Of a stretch of DNA of 64,000 nucleotides, positions 27,434 to 35,904 are shown one piece after another. Positions within the stretch are counted from its first letter, which is position 1; each line of letters opens with the position of its first letter. The position numbers and the translations under genes are program-made. Source of the DNA: Litoribacter populi (lineage in GTDB: Bacteria > Bacteroidota > Bacteroidia > Cytophagales > Cyclobacteriaceae); the NCBI RefSeq assembly GCF_007483685.1, contig NZ_VMKN01000001.1, positions 1,848,393 through 1,912,392 on the forward strand. The letters are read 5' to 3'. Under the pieces are notes generated by a model. The model saw nothing but the letters and a program-made list of their open reading frames with translations, did not search any database and was not told the origin of the DNA.

Positions 27434-27514
27434 AGCAAAAGCATCGAAGTATTTGAGTTTTAACTGAACATTGACCTTTCAGGTTTAATTTTAACTTGGA
27501 AGGTCTAATAGGAA

Positions 27515-27546
27515 AAGTACGAAGGACGAGGTACGAAATACGAAGG
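27515..27546. repeat. AAGTACGAAGGACGAGG dispersed repeat, copy 1
   Basis: AAGTACGAAGGACGAGGTAC followed by GAAATACGAAGG. The same unit returns at 29882-29919 inside the AI-2E-family coding region. Other content of the gap 27434-27685: an imperfect stem around 27546-27572 and an AT-rich region before the next gene. Confidence 0.75.
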
Positions 27547-27685
27547 TTTGGAGGGTTAGGGTATACCCCAAACAGCTACATCGGAGTCGTTCGCAAATCG
27601 GATGTTTTCAATATTGTGTGATGTAGAAATGATTTGATGAAATGATTAAAATTATTACTTAAATTTATAAGATAAATTGTAGATA

Positions 27686-28747
27686 ATGACATTGCTGTTA
27701 TTTTACCTGTTTCTTGCTCTGGGTATTTCGTTTGTATGTTCCCTTTTAGAGGCGAGTTTATTGAGTATTTCGTCCTCCTTTATTGAAACCCAAATTCAAG
27801 CAGGAAAGAAGTATGCTTATCAACTAAAGGTGCTAAAAGAGGATATTGACAGACCTTTGGCCGCGATATTGAGTTTCAATACCATTGCCCATACTGTAGG
27901 TGCCGCGGGGGTTGGTGCCCAAGCGGTCAAGGTGTTCGGCAATGAATATTTTGGGATTATTTCTGCGATTCTTACATTTTTGATCCTAGTTCTTTCAGAG
28001 ATATTCCCAAAGTCACTTGGAGCGGGATACTGGAGGCAACTCGCTCCTTTTATTGGAACCATGTTAAATGGAATGATATGGATATTATACCCAGTCGTGA
28101 TTATGTCAGAAAAGCTGACCAAAATATTTAAGGGGAATAATGGCCAAACTACCAGTAGGGAAGAGGTCGCGGCCCTAACCCATATCGCAACCCAAGAAGG
28201 GTGGTTTGCTGAGAGCGAATCCAAAATCATACACAACTTAGTCAGATTCAGAACAATTCAAGTCAACCATGTCATGACTCCCAGAACAGTTACTTTGGCC
28301 CTAGACGAAGAGTTGAAGCTGAAGGAATTTTTTACCCGTAAAGAAGTGAGAGCCTTCTCCAGAATACCTGTGTATAATGGAAGTATAGATAATATTACGG
28401 GATACATTCTTAAATATGATGCTTTAGAGAAACTTGCTCATGACGAATTTGATGTTAAATTAAAGCAGTTAAAGAGGCCCATAACTGTAGTCCAAAACAC
28501 TGATCCTATTCCCAATATATTGGAATTGTTATTGGGGAAAAGGGAGCATATCGCCATGGTGGTGGATGAATATGGCGGCATGAACGGTATAGTAACCATG
28601 GAGGATATTTTGGAAACTTTATTGGGCTTGGAAATCCAGGATGAAAGTGATGCTACACAAGACATGCAGGATTTGGCTAGAACACAGTGGAAAAGCAGAG
28701 CGGCAAAAATGGGGATAATTATACCACCTTCAGAAAATGAGGATTGA
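27686..28747 (+). CDS. CNNM/CorC-type hemolysin-family transporter (DUF21 plus CBS pair)
   Basis: 353 residues. The DUF21 membrane domain (about 1-150, three to four helices, 'LSFNTIAHTVGAAGVGAQA', 'LVLSEIFPKSLGAGYWRQL') is followed by a CBS pair (about 190-320) with 'VMTPRTVTLALDEELKLKEF' and 'HIAMVVDEYGGMNGIVTMED'. The usual C-terminal CorC_HlyC domain is absent, as in the shorter members. The family is linked to Mg2+/Co2+ export. It is a single gene; the AI-2E-type gene lies 87 bases downstream on the same strand. Confidence 0.92.
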   Translation: MTLLLFYLFLALGISFVCSLLEASLLSISSSFIETQIQAGKKYAYQLKVLKEDIDRPLAAILSFNTIAHTVGAAGVGAQAVKVFGNEYFGIISAILTFLILVLSEIFPKSLGAGYWRQLAPFIGTMLNGMIWILYPVVIMSEKLTKIFKGNNGQTTSREEVAALTHIATQEGWFAESESKIIHNLVRFRTIQVNHVMTPRTVTLALDEELKLKEFFTRKEVRAFSRIPVYNGSIDNITGYILKYDALEKLAHDEFDVKLKQLKRPITVVQNTDPIPNILELLLGKREHIAMVVDEYGGMNGIVTMEDILETLLGLEIQDESDATQDMQDLARTQWKSRAAKMGIIIPPSENED

Positions 28748-28834
28748 GGTTTTAAGAAAGAAGTTGGAAGAGGGCTGGCGAAAAAAAACATTCATGTAGG
28801 TTGTTGAGTTTTGCCAATATCTTCATAAATAACT

Positions 28835-29970
28835 ATGGCCTCCAAAAATGTGAATATTGCCGCTAGCCTCATCATCATTTTTTTGGTTGTGGCCATCTTG
28901 TACCTCCTCAAGGGGTTGGTAGTTCCCTTATTATTTGCCCTTATTTTCGGGGTTATGCTCTTCCCAGTCTGTAGGTTTTTTGAAAAATGGAGGTTTCCCC
29001 GTGCTTGGCTTCAGTTGTGTCCCTAGTGTTAATGATATTGATAGTTGCTGGGGTGATTACCCTACTCGTTAACCAGGTAATTGTGATCGGTCAGGACGGG
29101 GATGATCTTGGTAAAAACTTTGTCGAGATATATGATTCCATTACAGCCTGGGTTGAAACAACATTTGGCATACAGCGGGGAGAGTTAACCTTAAGAGTCC
29201 GGGAAGAGGGGCAAAAAGCAGCATCTAATGCCGGAACTTATTTATTAGCCATCTTCGGTTCAGCTGGAGGGACAATTGCTAATTTTGTTCTAGTCCCCAT
29301 CTTTATATTCTTCATACTTTATTACCGTGATTTTTTCAAGGAGTTTTTAATCCGCGTCAATAAAGAGGATAGCCCGGAAAGAACTAGAGAAATCCTAAAA
29401 GAAATCTACAATGTTATTCAAAGTTATTTGCTGGGGTTGATTCTTGTAATGGGAATTGTGGCAGTTTTGAACGCTGTGGGACTATTATTTATGGGAATCA
29501 AATACGCGTGGTTTTTCGGTTTTTTTGCAGCCGTGCTATTGTTGATTCCATACATAGGAATTACGATTGGATCCATTGTCCCTGCCCTTTTTGCTTTAGC
29601 CACGATGGATAGTTATTGGTATGCCTTAGGAATCATAATCTGGTTTCAAGCAGTACAGTTTCTGGAGGGTAATTTTATCACCCCAAACATAGTAGGAAGT
29701 CAAGTTCACTTAAATCCATTCTTTGCCATCCTGTCACTTCTGTTGGGAGGAATGTTGTTTGGATTGGCTGGGCTGATACTGGCTATCCCTATGATGGCAG
29801 TTCTGAGGATTCTATTAGGACTCAATGAAAGTACTAGACCCTATAGTTTCCTGATTGGGGAGCCGGAGAAAAGGCATTTGGGAAGTACGAAGGACGAGGT
29901 TGGAAGTACGAAGGGAAGGAAAAGACCGCCAAGTCGTCCAAAGTTTAAAGGAAAGTCGCATGGAGTTTAG
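28835..29970 (+). pseudogene. AI-2E (PerM/YdiK) family transporter gene with a frameshift
   Basis: The first 63 codons (28835-29026) encode the N-terminal helices ('SLIIIFLVVAILYLLKGLVV', 'MLFPVCRFFEKWRFPRAW') and then stop. The rest of the family sequence continues one base earlier in phase, read from about 28987 to 29970 ('GVITLLVNQVIVIGQDG' to 'AGLILAIPMMAVLRILLG'). A missing G in a run near 29010 ('GCTTGGCTTC') would restore the protein (TGG-GCT-TCA instead of TGG-CTT-CAG). A stop at 28981 in the second frame blocks an earlier switch. About 325 residues of the transporter remain. The Lys/Arg-rich tail after residue 300 is partly repeat-encoded. Mutation or sequence error cannot be separated here. 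Confidence 0.8.
29882..29919. repeat. AAGTACGAAGGACGAGG dispersed repeat, copy 2 (two units)
   Basis: GAAGTACGAAGGACGAGGTTG followed by GAAGTACGAAGGGAAGG. In frame it gives 'GSTKDEVGSTKGRK', a repeated tail on the AI-2E-type protein. It matches 27515-27546. Confidence 0.75.
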
Positions 29971-29997
29971 TTGGAAATGAAAAGTTTGATACGTGCG

Positions 29998-30019
29998 AAG
30001 TCGGAGACATTCACACAAC
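29998..30019. repeat. AGTCGGAGACATTCRCAC repeat, copy 1
   Basis: AAGTCGGAGACATTCACACA, followed by AC. Matches 30116-30134 at 18 of 19 bases and 31044-31064 at most positions. Confidence 0.75.
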
Positions 30020-30115
30020 TGGTTCCCTAAGGCTTAAATGGCTGAAAATAACGATTGAATCTTGGCATACTTGGTACATGGTACCTTGTACTTGTACAAA
30101 TTTTTGATCCCTGCC

Positions 30116-30134
30116 AAGTCGGAGACATTCGCAC
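30116..30134. repeat. AGTCGGAGACATTCRCAC repeat, copy 2
   Basis: AAGTCGGAGACATTCGCAC, 118 bases after the first copy and upstream of the DUF6266-like gene. Confidence 0.75.
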
Positions 30135-30371
30135 CTCGGGGCTGGGCAACCTACTAGATCCGTCACATCTGTAAAGTGCATATAGCATATATATGATTTA
30201 TATAAACCAGTCAAAAACCAATGTTAAACCAGTGTTAAACCAGTGTAAGAACAATCTTTGATTGGTTTAGTATAGGTTTATTATATGTTAAATAATGGTT
30301 TTTATTTGGATTATAATTCTTTGTGATATATCTTTTGCCTTATTTTGTTTCACTTTTAACACACAACAACA

Positions 30372-31028
30372 ATGGCAAGAGTAGACAGTACAACAGGGGC
30401 GCTCAGCGGGGTGCTCGGGGATATGGTTTTGGTAAGGATCGGGGATAAGATCTATGCGAGGAAGAAACGTAGAAAGATGACCAAGGCCGAAAAAAAGCGG
30501 GTGAGCGAGCCCAAGAAAAGCACCTACAACAGAATGGGGCAGTCACAGAGATTTTTGAAAATCCTGACCAAACCTATTGCTTTTGGCTTCCAAGAGCATA
30601 TTGATGGGGCAAGGAGACCCTTTCATGTCTGCTTATCTCACACCCAAAAGAACGTGTTTAGACATGACGGCAAGAAGTATGTATTGGACCCCTGCCTGTT
30701 TAAAATTAGCTTGGGCTCTCTTCTTCCTCCTCAAGGCGTTCATGTGGAGCGCACACCTGAAGGACTACAGTTACAGTGGGAAGACAATTCCTGGGTAGGA
30801 AGCGCAAGGTCTACGGATGAGGCCTTTTTGGTTTTGTACAATCCCGAAGAGCAGCGGGTGAAATGGGAGACTGCTGGAGGCCAGAGAGCAGCAGGTGGGT
30901 ACCACTGGAAACTTTCTGCTGATCAGCATGCCTGGAAGGGACACCTGTATTTGGCTTTTAGCCAAGTTAGCCTCTGGGACAGGAAATCAACCGTTTTGTC
31001 CGATTCTGTTTATTTGGGGTGGGTGTAG
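30372..31028 (+). CDS. DUF6266-like protein of unknown function
   Basis: 218 residues with no signal peptide. The N-terminal 60 residues are very basic ('VRIGDKIYARKKRRKMTKAE') and start with a short Gly-rich block ('GALSGVLGDMVLVRIGD') like the Bacteroidota DUF6266 proteins; the rest is strand-rich ('EAFLVLYNPEEQRVKWETAG'). Family assignment is tentative. It is the only gene here flanked on both sides by copies of the same 19-21 base repeat, and its base composition is richer in G than its neighbours, which together hint at acquisition or at local duplication. Confidence 0.7.
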   Translation: MARVDSTTGALSGVLGDMVLVRIGDKIYARKKRRKMTKAEKKRVSEPKKSTYNRMGQSQRFLKILTKPIAFGFQEHIDGARRPFHVCLSHTQKNVFRHDGKKYVLDPCLFKISLGSLLPPQGVHVERTPEGLQLQWEDNSWVGSARSTDEAFLVLYNPEEQRVKWETAGGQRAAGGYHWKLSADQHAWKGHLYLAFSQVSLWDRKSTVLSDSVYLGWV

Positions 31029-31043
31029 GTTAAGAGTATGCGC

Positions 31044-31064
31044 AGTCGGAGAAATTCGCACAAC
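31044..31064. repeat. AGTCGGAGAAATTCGCAC repeat, copy 3
   Basis: AGTCGGAGAAATTCGCACAAC, one base different from copy 2 within the core. Confidence 0.75.
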
Positions 31065-31327
31065 CGAGTATGAATTTAGGGTGGTTTTTACTCAATTTGA
31101 GGATTGGGGCCACAAGTGTTCCGGTGTGAGGAGAGATGTTTAAACTAATAATCACATAATATTATAATACCAAAAAAATCTTTCATGGACCCTCTGGGGC
31201 TGTTGATACAATTTTTCTTTTTATTGTCACAAGAATGAATCGCTCATTTATTTGTGTATTAGGAAAGAAAAGTGTTTGAATATAGGGATTTTATTACAAC
31301 ACATTAGATTATTAGTGGATGAGAATC

Positions 31328-31358
31328 AAAAAGAGACTTCCAAGGAAGCCTCTTTTTT
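31328..31358 (+). terminator. Terminator-like hairpin
   Basis: AAAAGAG-ACTTCC, loop AA, GGAAGC-CTCTTTT with one internal mismatch, then more T. It is about 300 bases from the nearest upstream plus-strand gene. Confidence 0.6.
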
Positions 31359-31423
31359 AAAAATGTAAGCGCAATTGTGGTAATCTGTTTCGGTCTGGTT
31401 GTTGTCAACCCAACTTATGTTCT

Positions 31424-31780
31424 TTATATAGCCTCATCATCATGGACCAATTCATAGCGGGCAATGGATCTGTTGGGGCCAATGATGAATTTGACAGCTT
31501 TCACATTGTCGTATTCGGAATCTTCATCTCCAAGTCTGGCTGATTTGGAACCCGTAGTTCCTGGGAGTTTATTTTGAAATCGTTCATAAATCCATATGGA
31601 ATTGAGCCCGTCTTTTTCAATTCTGTCAGGTTCTCCCCACTTCTCAATCAGTTCATTTTGGTTGGCACCAATCCATTGGCTCAGGGCTTTTCGGTTGGAC
31701 ATGCAGGAAAAAGTAAGCGATAAAAATATTGCTATAAATGATAAATTAATAAAGAAAGATTTGGGTGAAGGAGGACGCAT
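31424..31780 (-). CDS. BamE/SmpA-like small lipoprotein, tentative
   Basis: 118 residues. The signal peptide has lipobox SLTFSC (Cys26), then 'ALSQWIGANQNELIEKWGEP' and 'NSIWIYERFQNKLPG'. The 'GANQNELIEKWGEPDRIEKD' segment followed by a tyrosine-containing strand resembles the SmpA/OmlA (BamE) fold, in which such a helix precedes a WGxP turn, but similarity is only at motif level. Single gene, divergent from the following envelope operon, with about 195 bases between starts. Confidence 0.6.
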   Translation of the reverse strand: MRPPSPKSFFINLSFIAIFLSLTFSCMSNRKALSQWIGANQNELIEKWGEPDRIEKDGLNSIWIYERFQNKLPGTTGSKSARLGDEDSEYDNVKAVKFIIGPNRSIARYELVHDDEAI

Positions 31781-31916
31781 AGTAATATTGTTTTACGTAA
31801 ATAATGAATTAAATAAACAAATACAATTTTTGTTCCATTGGAGTGAAATAGGCGAAATAGAACAGAAATTGAATTTTGAGCCTCTAAAATAGGTATACGG
31901 AATGAAATTTATTAAG

Positions 31917-31951
31917 TTTGAAGTTTAAAATGCACAAATATTTTAATTTCG
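31917..31951 (+). promoter_or_regulatory. Candidate promoter of the five-gene envelope operon
   Basis: TTTG (31917-31920), 23 bases, then TAATTTCG (31944-31951), one mismatch from the Bacteroidota -7 consensus TAnnTTTG. It is 24 bases before the first ATG. Spacing is slightly long. Confidence 0.4.
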
Positions 31952-31975
31952 TTTAACCTTGAGTTCGATTGAAAG

Positions 31976-33970
31976 ATGAGTAGATTTTATACAGTAGCCA
32001 TATTATTAATGTTTTGCAGCTTTTCGGCAGTGGGGCAAACCCTTCAGAATTATGAGGGGCCTTATAGGATCGGAGAAACGGAAGAAGGGGAAGCGAAATT
32101 CACCTATTATACCGATGGGGAAGATGAAAGAGTGATCAGCGGTCCTTTTACTTATGAAAACCAGTTTTTTGATGAAGAGGGTAAGTTTGTGCAGCGAGAC
32201 TTTTCTGGAAGTTATGTGGATGGACTTAAAAATGGCAAGTGGAATTATTCTGACAATGTGTTTGATATAAACATTAGATCAGTAACAGATAGGCTTCAAA
32301 TTTTGGCTGACCTGAACGGATTCAGGACTAGATTGGAAGCCAACTATCAGGACGGGAAGGCCCACGGAAGCTGGGCTTTGTCAGAGCAGAAAATTGAAGA
32401 TGGAAAAGTTGCAGGATTTTTTACCCGAATCCAGATGAATTTCAACGAAGGGCGAATGGTTGGAAGGTTTGCTTTCCAAGGTGAAGACGGAGAAGATCCA
32501 ATCAAAATAGAAGGCAGTTTTAGTAACGATCATTTTTTCGACGGCACTTGGAGATATGAGTATGTGCTCGACAGTGTACCTGTATTGGAAACAAGAATCT
32601 ACGACGATGGCTTTTTGATCAATCTTGAGATTGAAGATAAGAAGAACAACATCACCCTTTTTGATATTGAGTTTGAAGAAGTTCAACAGAAACTTGGTCA
32701 AGTAAGAAGGGGAGAAGAAGACCTAGGGTTCACCATAGGCGATACCTATTTTGGTTATCTCTTTGACGATGGTTTCCCTGATTTCTCTGAAGAAGAGGTG
32801 TCTCAAAAGGTGGGAAATGAGCTATTGTCCTCCATTCTTGGACAGTTTACCAATAAAGAAATGGCAGGGCTTCGTCTTTCTGGAGTTGAAGAACTGCAGG
32901 CAGGGGTAACCAGAAGATTTGAATACACTTATACCGAAGATGAGCAGGAAGCGCTCGAAGAGGTTGATCGGACATTGTCCCAATATATTTCGGACATCCA
33001 GAAATTTGTCAACAACACTTCATTGTCACTTAATAGACAAAGATCAGATTCCTTAGCTTTCACTTATAAGTATTTAGATAACACCTTGAATAAATTTGAG
33101 CTGTTGCAGGAAAATGTAAAACTTCTACAAAGCGAGGAATTCAAGTATCAAAGTCGTGAATTTTATTATGCAGATGGTATAGAAGGGATTTATCAGTACG
33201 ATACGATTACCTATACTTATGATGAAGAAGAGCGGGTGAGGATTTATGATAATCGCGTATCCCTTGATGGTGAAGGTGTCATATTCAATATAAAGGAATA
33301 TGTAGAAGGGAAAACAGCAATAGTTGACCAAATAGATCCTTTTGTAAGACAATCTATCAGGGAGATCGAAAGGGATATGGTAAGTCAGCAATTGGAGCAG
33401 GATATGTTGGTGTATATGGATAGTGTGACCGCAGTATTTAATGTTTCAAGAGGAATGACCCGGCCAGATGCAAACCAAATTCCTTTATCTAGAGCCTTAG
33501 TCACTTTATATGAAAGTTATCAGAGGAAGCTGGACAGCAAGATGCAGCGGTACAGTAATGCTGAGGGTTTTGAGAAAAAACAAGAGGCAGGGCTTGAAAT
33601 AGTAGAGCTAAGCCAAATTTATATTGATTCGTATGAAGTGATTGGAAGGCTTCCAGAGCGACTTGAGACCTTGGATCAGTCCTATACCAAACTTTCCTAC
33701 AATCCATACATGGACCGTTATGATATTCCTACTCGCATCAAGCGTAATATATACTTTGCCGCCATTGATCACTTGATTCCTCATTACAGGAATGCGATTT
33801 TGACAGCAGAAGACTACCGAGAGCTTCCTGAACTTACACGGGAATTGGACAGGATCTTTGACAGGTTGATTGAAATCTCCAAATTGGAGGATTCAGAGAC
33901 CAGTACGATAGAAAGAAGGCTAAGAAGAGAAAGTAACCCAGACAGAATCAAAAGACAGCTAGATATTTAA
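31976..33970 (+). CDS. Exported MORN-like repeat protein with long helical C-terminal domain
   Basis: 664 residues with signal peptide ('MSRFYTVAILLMFCSFSAVG'). Residues about 25-200 carry MORN/YwqK-like strands ('GSYVDGLKNGKWNYSDN', 'ANYQDGKAHGSWALSEQ', 'MNFNEGRMVGRFAFQ'). A central acidic part follows. The last 350 residues are mainly helical and rich in Glu, Arg and Gln, with coiled-coil-like stretches such as 'ALEEVDRTLSQYISDIQKFV'. It has no lipobox, so periplasmic or secreted. First gene of a tight five-gene operon (next ATG 9 bases after its stop). Function unknown. Confidence 0.78.
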   Translation: MSRFYTVAILLMFCSFSAVGQTLQNYEGPYRIGETEEGEAKFTYYTDGEDERVISGPFTYENQFFDEEGKFVQRDFSGSYVDGLKNGKWNYSDNVFDINIRSVTDRLQILADLNGFRTRLEANYQDGKAHGSWALSEQKIEDGKVAGFFTRIQMNFNEGRMVGRFAFQGEDGEDPIKIEGSFSNDHFFDGTWRYEYVLDSVPVLETRIYDDGFLINLEIEDKKNNITLFDIEFEEVQQKLGQVRRGEEDLGFTIGDTYFGYLFDDGFPDFSEEEVSQKVGNELLSSILGQFTNKEMAGLRLSGVEELQAGVTRRFEYTYTEDEQEALEEVDRTLSQYISDIQKFVNNTSLSLNRQRSDSLAFTYKYLDNTLNKFELLQENVKLLQSEEFKYQSREFYYADGIEGIYQYDTITYTYDEEERVRIYDNRVSLDGEGVIFNIKEYVEGKTAIVDQIDPFVRQSIREIERDMVSQQLEQDMLVYMDSVTAVFNVSRGMTRPDANQIPLSRALVTLYESYQRKLDSKMQRYSNAEGFEKKQEAGLEIVELSQIYIDSYEVIGRLPERLETLDQSYTKLSYNPYMDRYDIPTRIKRNIYFAAIDHLIPHYRNAILTAEDYRELPELTRELDRIFDRLIEISKLEDSETSTIERRLRRESNPDRIKRQLDI

Positions 33971-33979
33971 GTCAAACCT

Positions 33980-34834
33980 ATGCGAACCACCAAAAGTAAG
34001 CTGTATTTACTTTCAGTAATACTATTATTTATTTATGCTCCTCTACAAGCTCAAATATTAGACGATGAGGCCATTGGAGATAGACCTCCAAGGCAAATGT
34101 TTGATGAGAGGGTGTTGTATTCCAAGTTCATTTTCTTTGATTATTTATCAGATGCCAAAACCTGGTTTTACTATTTTGATATTATTCACAGGAGGCAAAG
34201 TGGATTAGAAAATAATAACCTAATTGAGCAACCGCTCAGAACTAGTATTAGGCCTTATATTGCTTATCAGTTTGGTCGGTTTACACGGGTTCATTTTAGC
34301 CCGGTAGCTTTGTTTATAAGTGATCCACGTCAAGGCCAGCCTAATGATGTTCAGCAAATAGGAGATTCAGAGTATGAGTTACGCTCGACATTAGAAATTA
34401 CGCAGGATGCCTATATCAAGAAAGCAGGTAAAGAATGGATAAACATGACTCACCGTTGGAGGTTTGAAAGTAGATGGAGAGGAGTGGATGAGCCCATGGG
34501 CCCTGTGTGGAACTATAGGATGAGGCAACGTACCCGATTTAGAATCCCGATCAATGGAAAGCACTTCTATGATAACAACGTGATCTATACAGTAAACTAT
34601 CATGAACTTCACATAGAGTTCGGGCCAAATATGAACTTGAACCACTTTGCGCAAAGTAGAAATTTTGTGGGATTAGGTTACCGGTTTTGGGACTGGGCCA
34701 GAGTAGATGTGGGCTATCTTCATCAATACAACTTTAGAGGAGATGGACGTACTATTGATATGTCAAGAGGTCCCATGGTGTATTTCTTCATTGATTACTT
34801 TTCCAAGCTTAGGATTGGAAGGGATAGATTGTAA
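33980..34834 (+). CDS. DUF2490 outer-membrane-like protein, paralog A
   Basis: 284 residues with signal peptide ending near 'LQAQ'. The rest is strand-rich with alternating polar and aromatic residues and DUF2490 blocks: 'WFYYFDIIHRRQSGLENNNL', 'YELRSTLEITQDAYIKKAGK', 'THRWRFESRWRG', 'RFWDWARVDVGYLHQYNFRG'. It is probably a small beta-barrel or barrel-associated protein. It begins 9 bases after the MORN-like gene. Its close paralog lies three genes on (35904-36749), with long identical segments, pointing to a duplication retained inside one operon. Confidence 0.82.
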   Translation: MRTTKSKLYLLSVILLFIYAPLQAQILDDEAIGDRPPRQMFDERVLYSKFIFFDYLSDAKTWFYYFDIIHRRQSGLENNNLIEQPLRTSIRPYIAYQFGRFTRVHFSPVALFISDPRQGQPNDVQQIGDSEYELRSTLEITQDAYIKKAGKEWINMTHRWRFESRWRGVDEPMGPVWNYRMRQRTRFRIPINGKHFYDNNVIYTVNYHELHIEFGPNMNLNHFAQSRNFVGLGYRFWDWARVDVGYLHQYNFRGDGRTIDMSRGPMVYFFIDYFSKLRIGRDRL

Positions 34835-34855
34835 AGTTATTAGACTAAATCAGAC

Positions 34856-35251
34856 ATGAATTTCATAAATCAGATTAAAATGATGGTCCTAATATTAGGA
34901 TTGTCATTTCTTTATTCTTGCAGCAACATTCTTGAGTTTGAAAGCATTGATCCATGTATCAATGATCCAGAGAAGGTTGTAGTCCGCACTTGGAGCTCAG
35001 TAGATGGATTGGTAAGATATGACCAAGAGCGAATGGAATATTTCATCGTAGCTCGATTTCCAGAAGCCGATAACTTAACAGTATTGAGGACTTGCAACAT
35101 TCCTTCAGAGTTCGCTTCAGATCAGGCTGAAATTCGGTTTTTCGGAAATGAATATTCCCCGCTAGTTGAAGAAACGGTAATAGAGGACAATCGAGAAGCT
35201 AAAGTAGTACCTTTTGAAATTACCTATATAGAAAGAGTAGTAAAAAAATAA
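34856..35251 (+). CDS. Small lipoprotein of the envelope operon
   Basis: 131 residues. The signal ends in SFLYSC (lipobox Cys22), then 'SNILEFESIDPCINDPE'. The mature part has strands and two Cys ('DPCIND', 'RTCNIP') that may form a disulfide. No known family. It is the third gene of the operon, 21 bases after DUF2490 paralog A and 11 bases before the next gene, so it most likely acts with the barrel proteins at the envelope. Confidence 0.72.
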   Translation: MNFINQIKMMVLILGLSFLYSCSNILEFESIDPCINDPEKVVVRTWSSVDGLVRYDQERMEYFIVARFPEADNLTVLRTCNIPSEFASDQAEIRFFGNEYSPLVEETVIEDNREAKVVPFEITYIERVVKK

Positions 35252-35262
35252 AGCAATAAGTT

Positions 35263-35904
35263 TTGAGAATTAAAATAAAATATTTCGCGATCATCCTTGT
35301 TTCTTTAACAATAACAATGATTTCCCCTCAATCGGGTGTTTTGGCTCAAGGTGTCTCAGTTAAATCATTGGTAGGGTATAGAGTGGCAGGAAATGTAAAT
35401 ACGCCATCCGGTATCGTGCTTCCCAGAGAAGATTTCAATTTTCAATTGGCTGCTGAGTATGAACTTGGGAATGGGATTGGGTTTGATATTTCCTATATGG
35501 CAGGACCATCTGCAGTGAAATTCAGACCTAATCCACATTCGAATTGGAATAGATTGGGTGATATGAGTATTAGAAGTTTGATGGTAGGTATGGTTTATAC
35601 TCATACTGCTGGCTTTCCTCAAGTCCGGCCCTTCGGTGCATTTAGGGTAGGGAGCTTGAATTATAATTCAAACACTCCTGAATTCAGTTCTCAAAGGAGT
35701 TTTGCTTTGAATTTGGAGGGTGGAGTCAAAGTACCTTTGACGCCTAGACTTGGCATTGTCACTCAAATATCGGCTTTTCTGCCGGTTAGGTTTTCAGAAC
35801 GAAATTTTATGGGGCCAAATTCCTCTACACTGGACTTGACAGGCAGTCCAGGAATAAGTATGTTATTTGCGCTTAATTCAGGACTCTATTATAACTTTTG
35901 GTAG
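35263..35904 (+). CDS. Outer membrane beta-barrel protein (OMP_b-brl-like), TTG start
   Basis: 213 residues. The TTG at 35263 is chosen because it gives a complete signal peptide ('MRIKIKYFAIILVSLTITMI' to 'GVLAQG') and sits only 11 bases after the previous stop. The next ATG would cut the signal. Then about eight amphipathic strands ('FNFQLAAEYELGNGIGFDIS', 'LMVGMVYTHTAGFPQVRPFG') ending in an aromatic strand 'SGLYYNFW', as in small OmpA/OmpW-like barrels. Fourth gene of the operon; its stop overlaps the next GTG. Confidence 0.75.
   Translation: MRIKIKYFAIILVSLTITMISPQSGVLAQGVSVKSLVGYRVAGNVNTPSGIVLPREDFNFQLAAEYELGNGIGFDISYMAGPSAVKFRPNPHSNWNRLGDMSIRSLMVGMVYTHTAGFPQVRPFGAFRVGSLNYNSNTPEFSSQRSFALNLEGGVKVPLTPRLGIVTQISAFLPVRFSERNFMGPNSSTLDLTGSPGISMLFALNSGLYYNFW

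Larger units (their letters stand above)
29971..30371. other. 401-bp intergenic stretch made largely of repeats
   Basis: It holds two copies of the TCGGAGACATTC repeat (29998-30019, 30116-30134), a GTAC-type repeat (30066-30100), and near 30213-30245 a short tandem 'AAACCAGTGTTAAACCAGTG' block. The last 100 bases are AT-rich and lead into the DUF6266-like gene. No coding region is supported. Confidence 0.6.
31029..31423. other. 395-bp intergenic stretch: one repeat copy, then AT-rich sequence
   Basis: Copy 3 of the TCGGAGA repeat lies at 31044-31064, 15 bases after the DUF6266-like gene. Then follows about 250 bases of AT-rich DNA without a credible frame, and a terminator-like hairpin at 31328-31358. 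A short unannotated RNA ending at this hairpin is possible but not shown. Confidence 0.5.

Noticed and set aside
28940-29026. Programmed -1 frameshift in the AI-2E gene
   Set aside because: No X-XXY-YYZ heptamer lies in phase between the stop at 28981 of the second frame and the stop at 29024 of the first, and the family does not use recoding. A one-base deletion explains it more simply.
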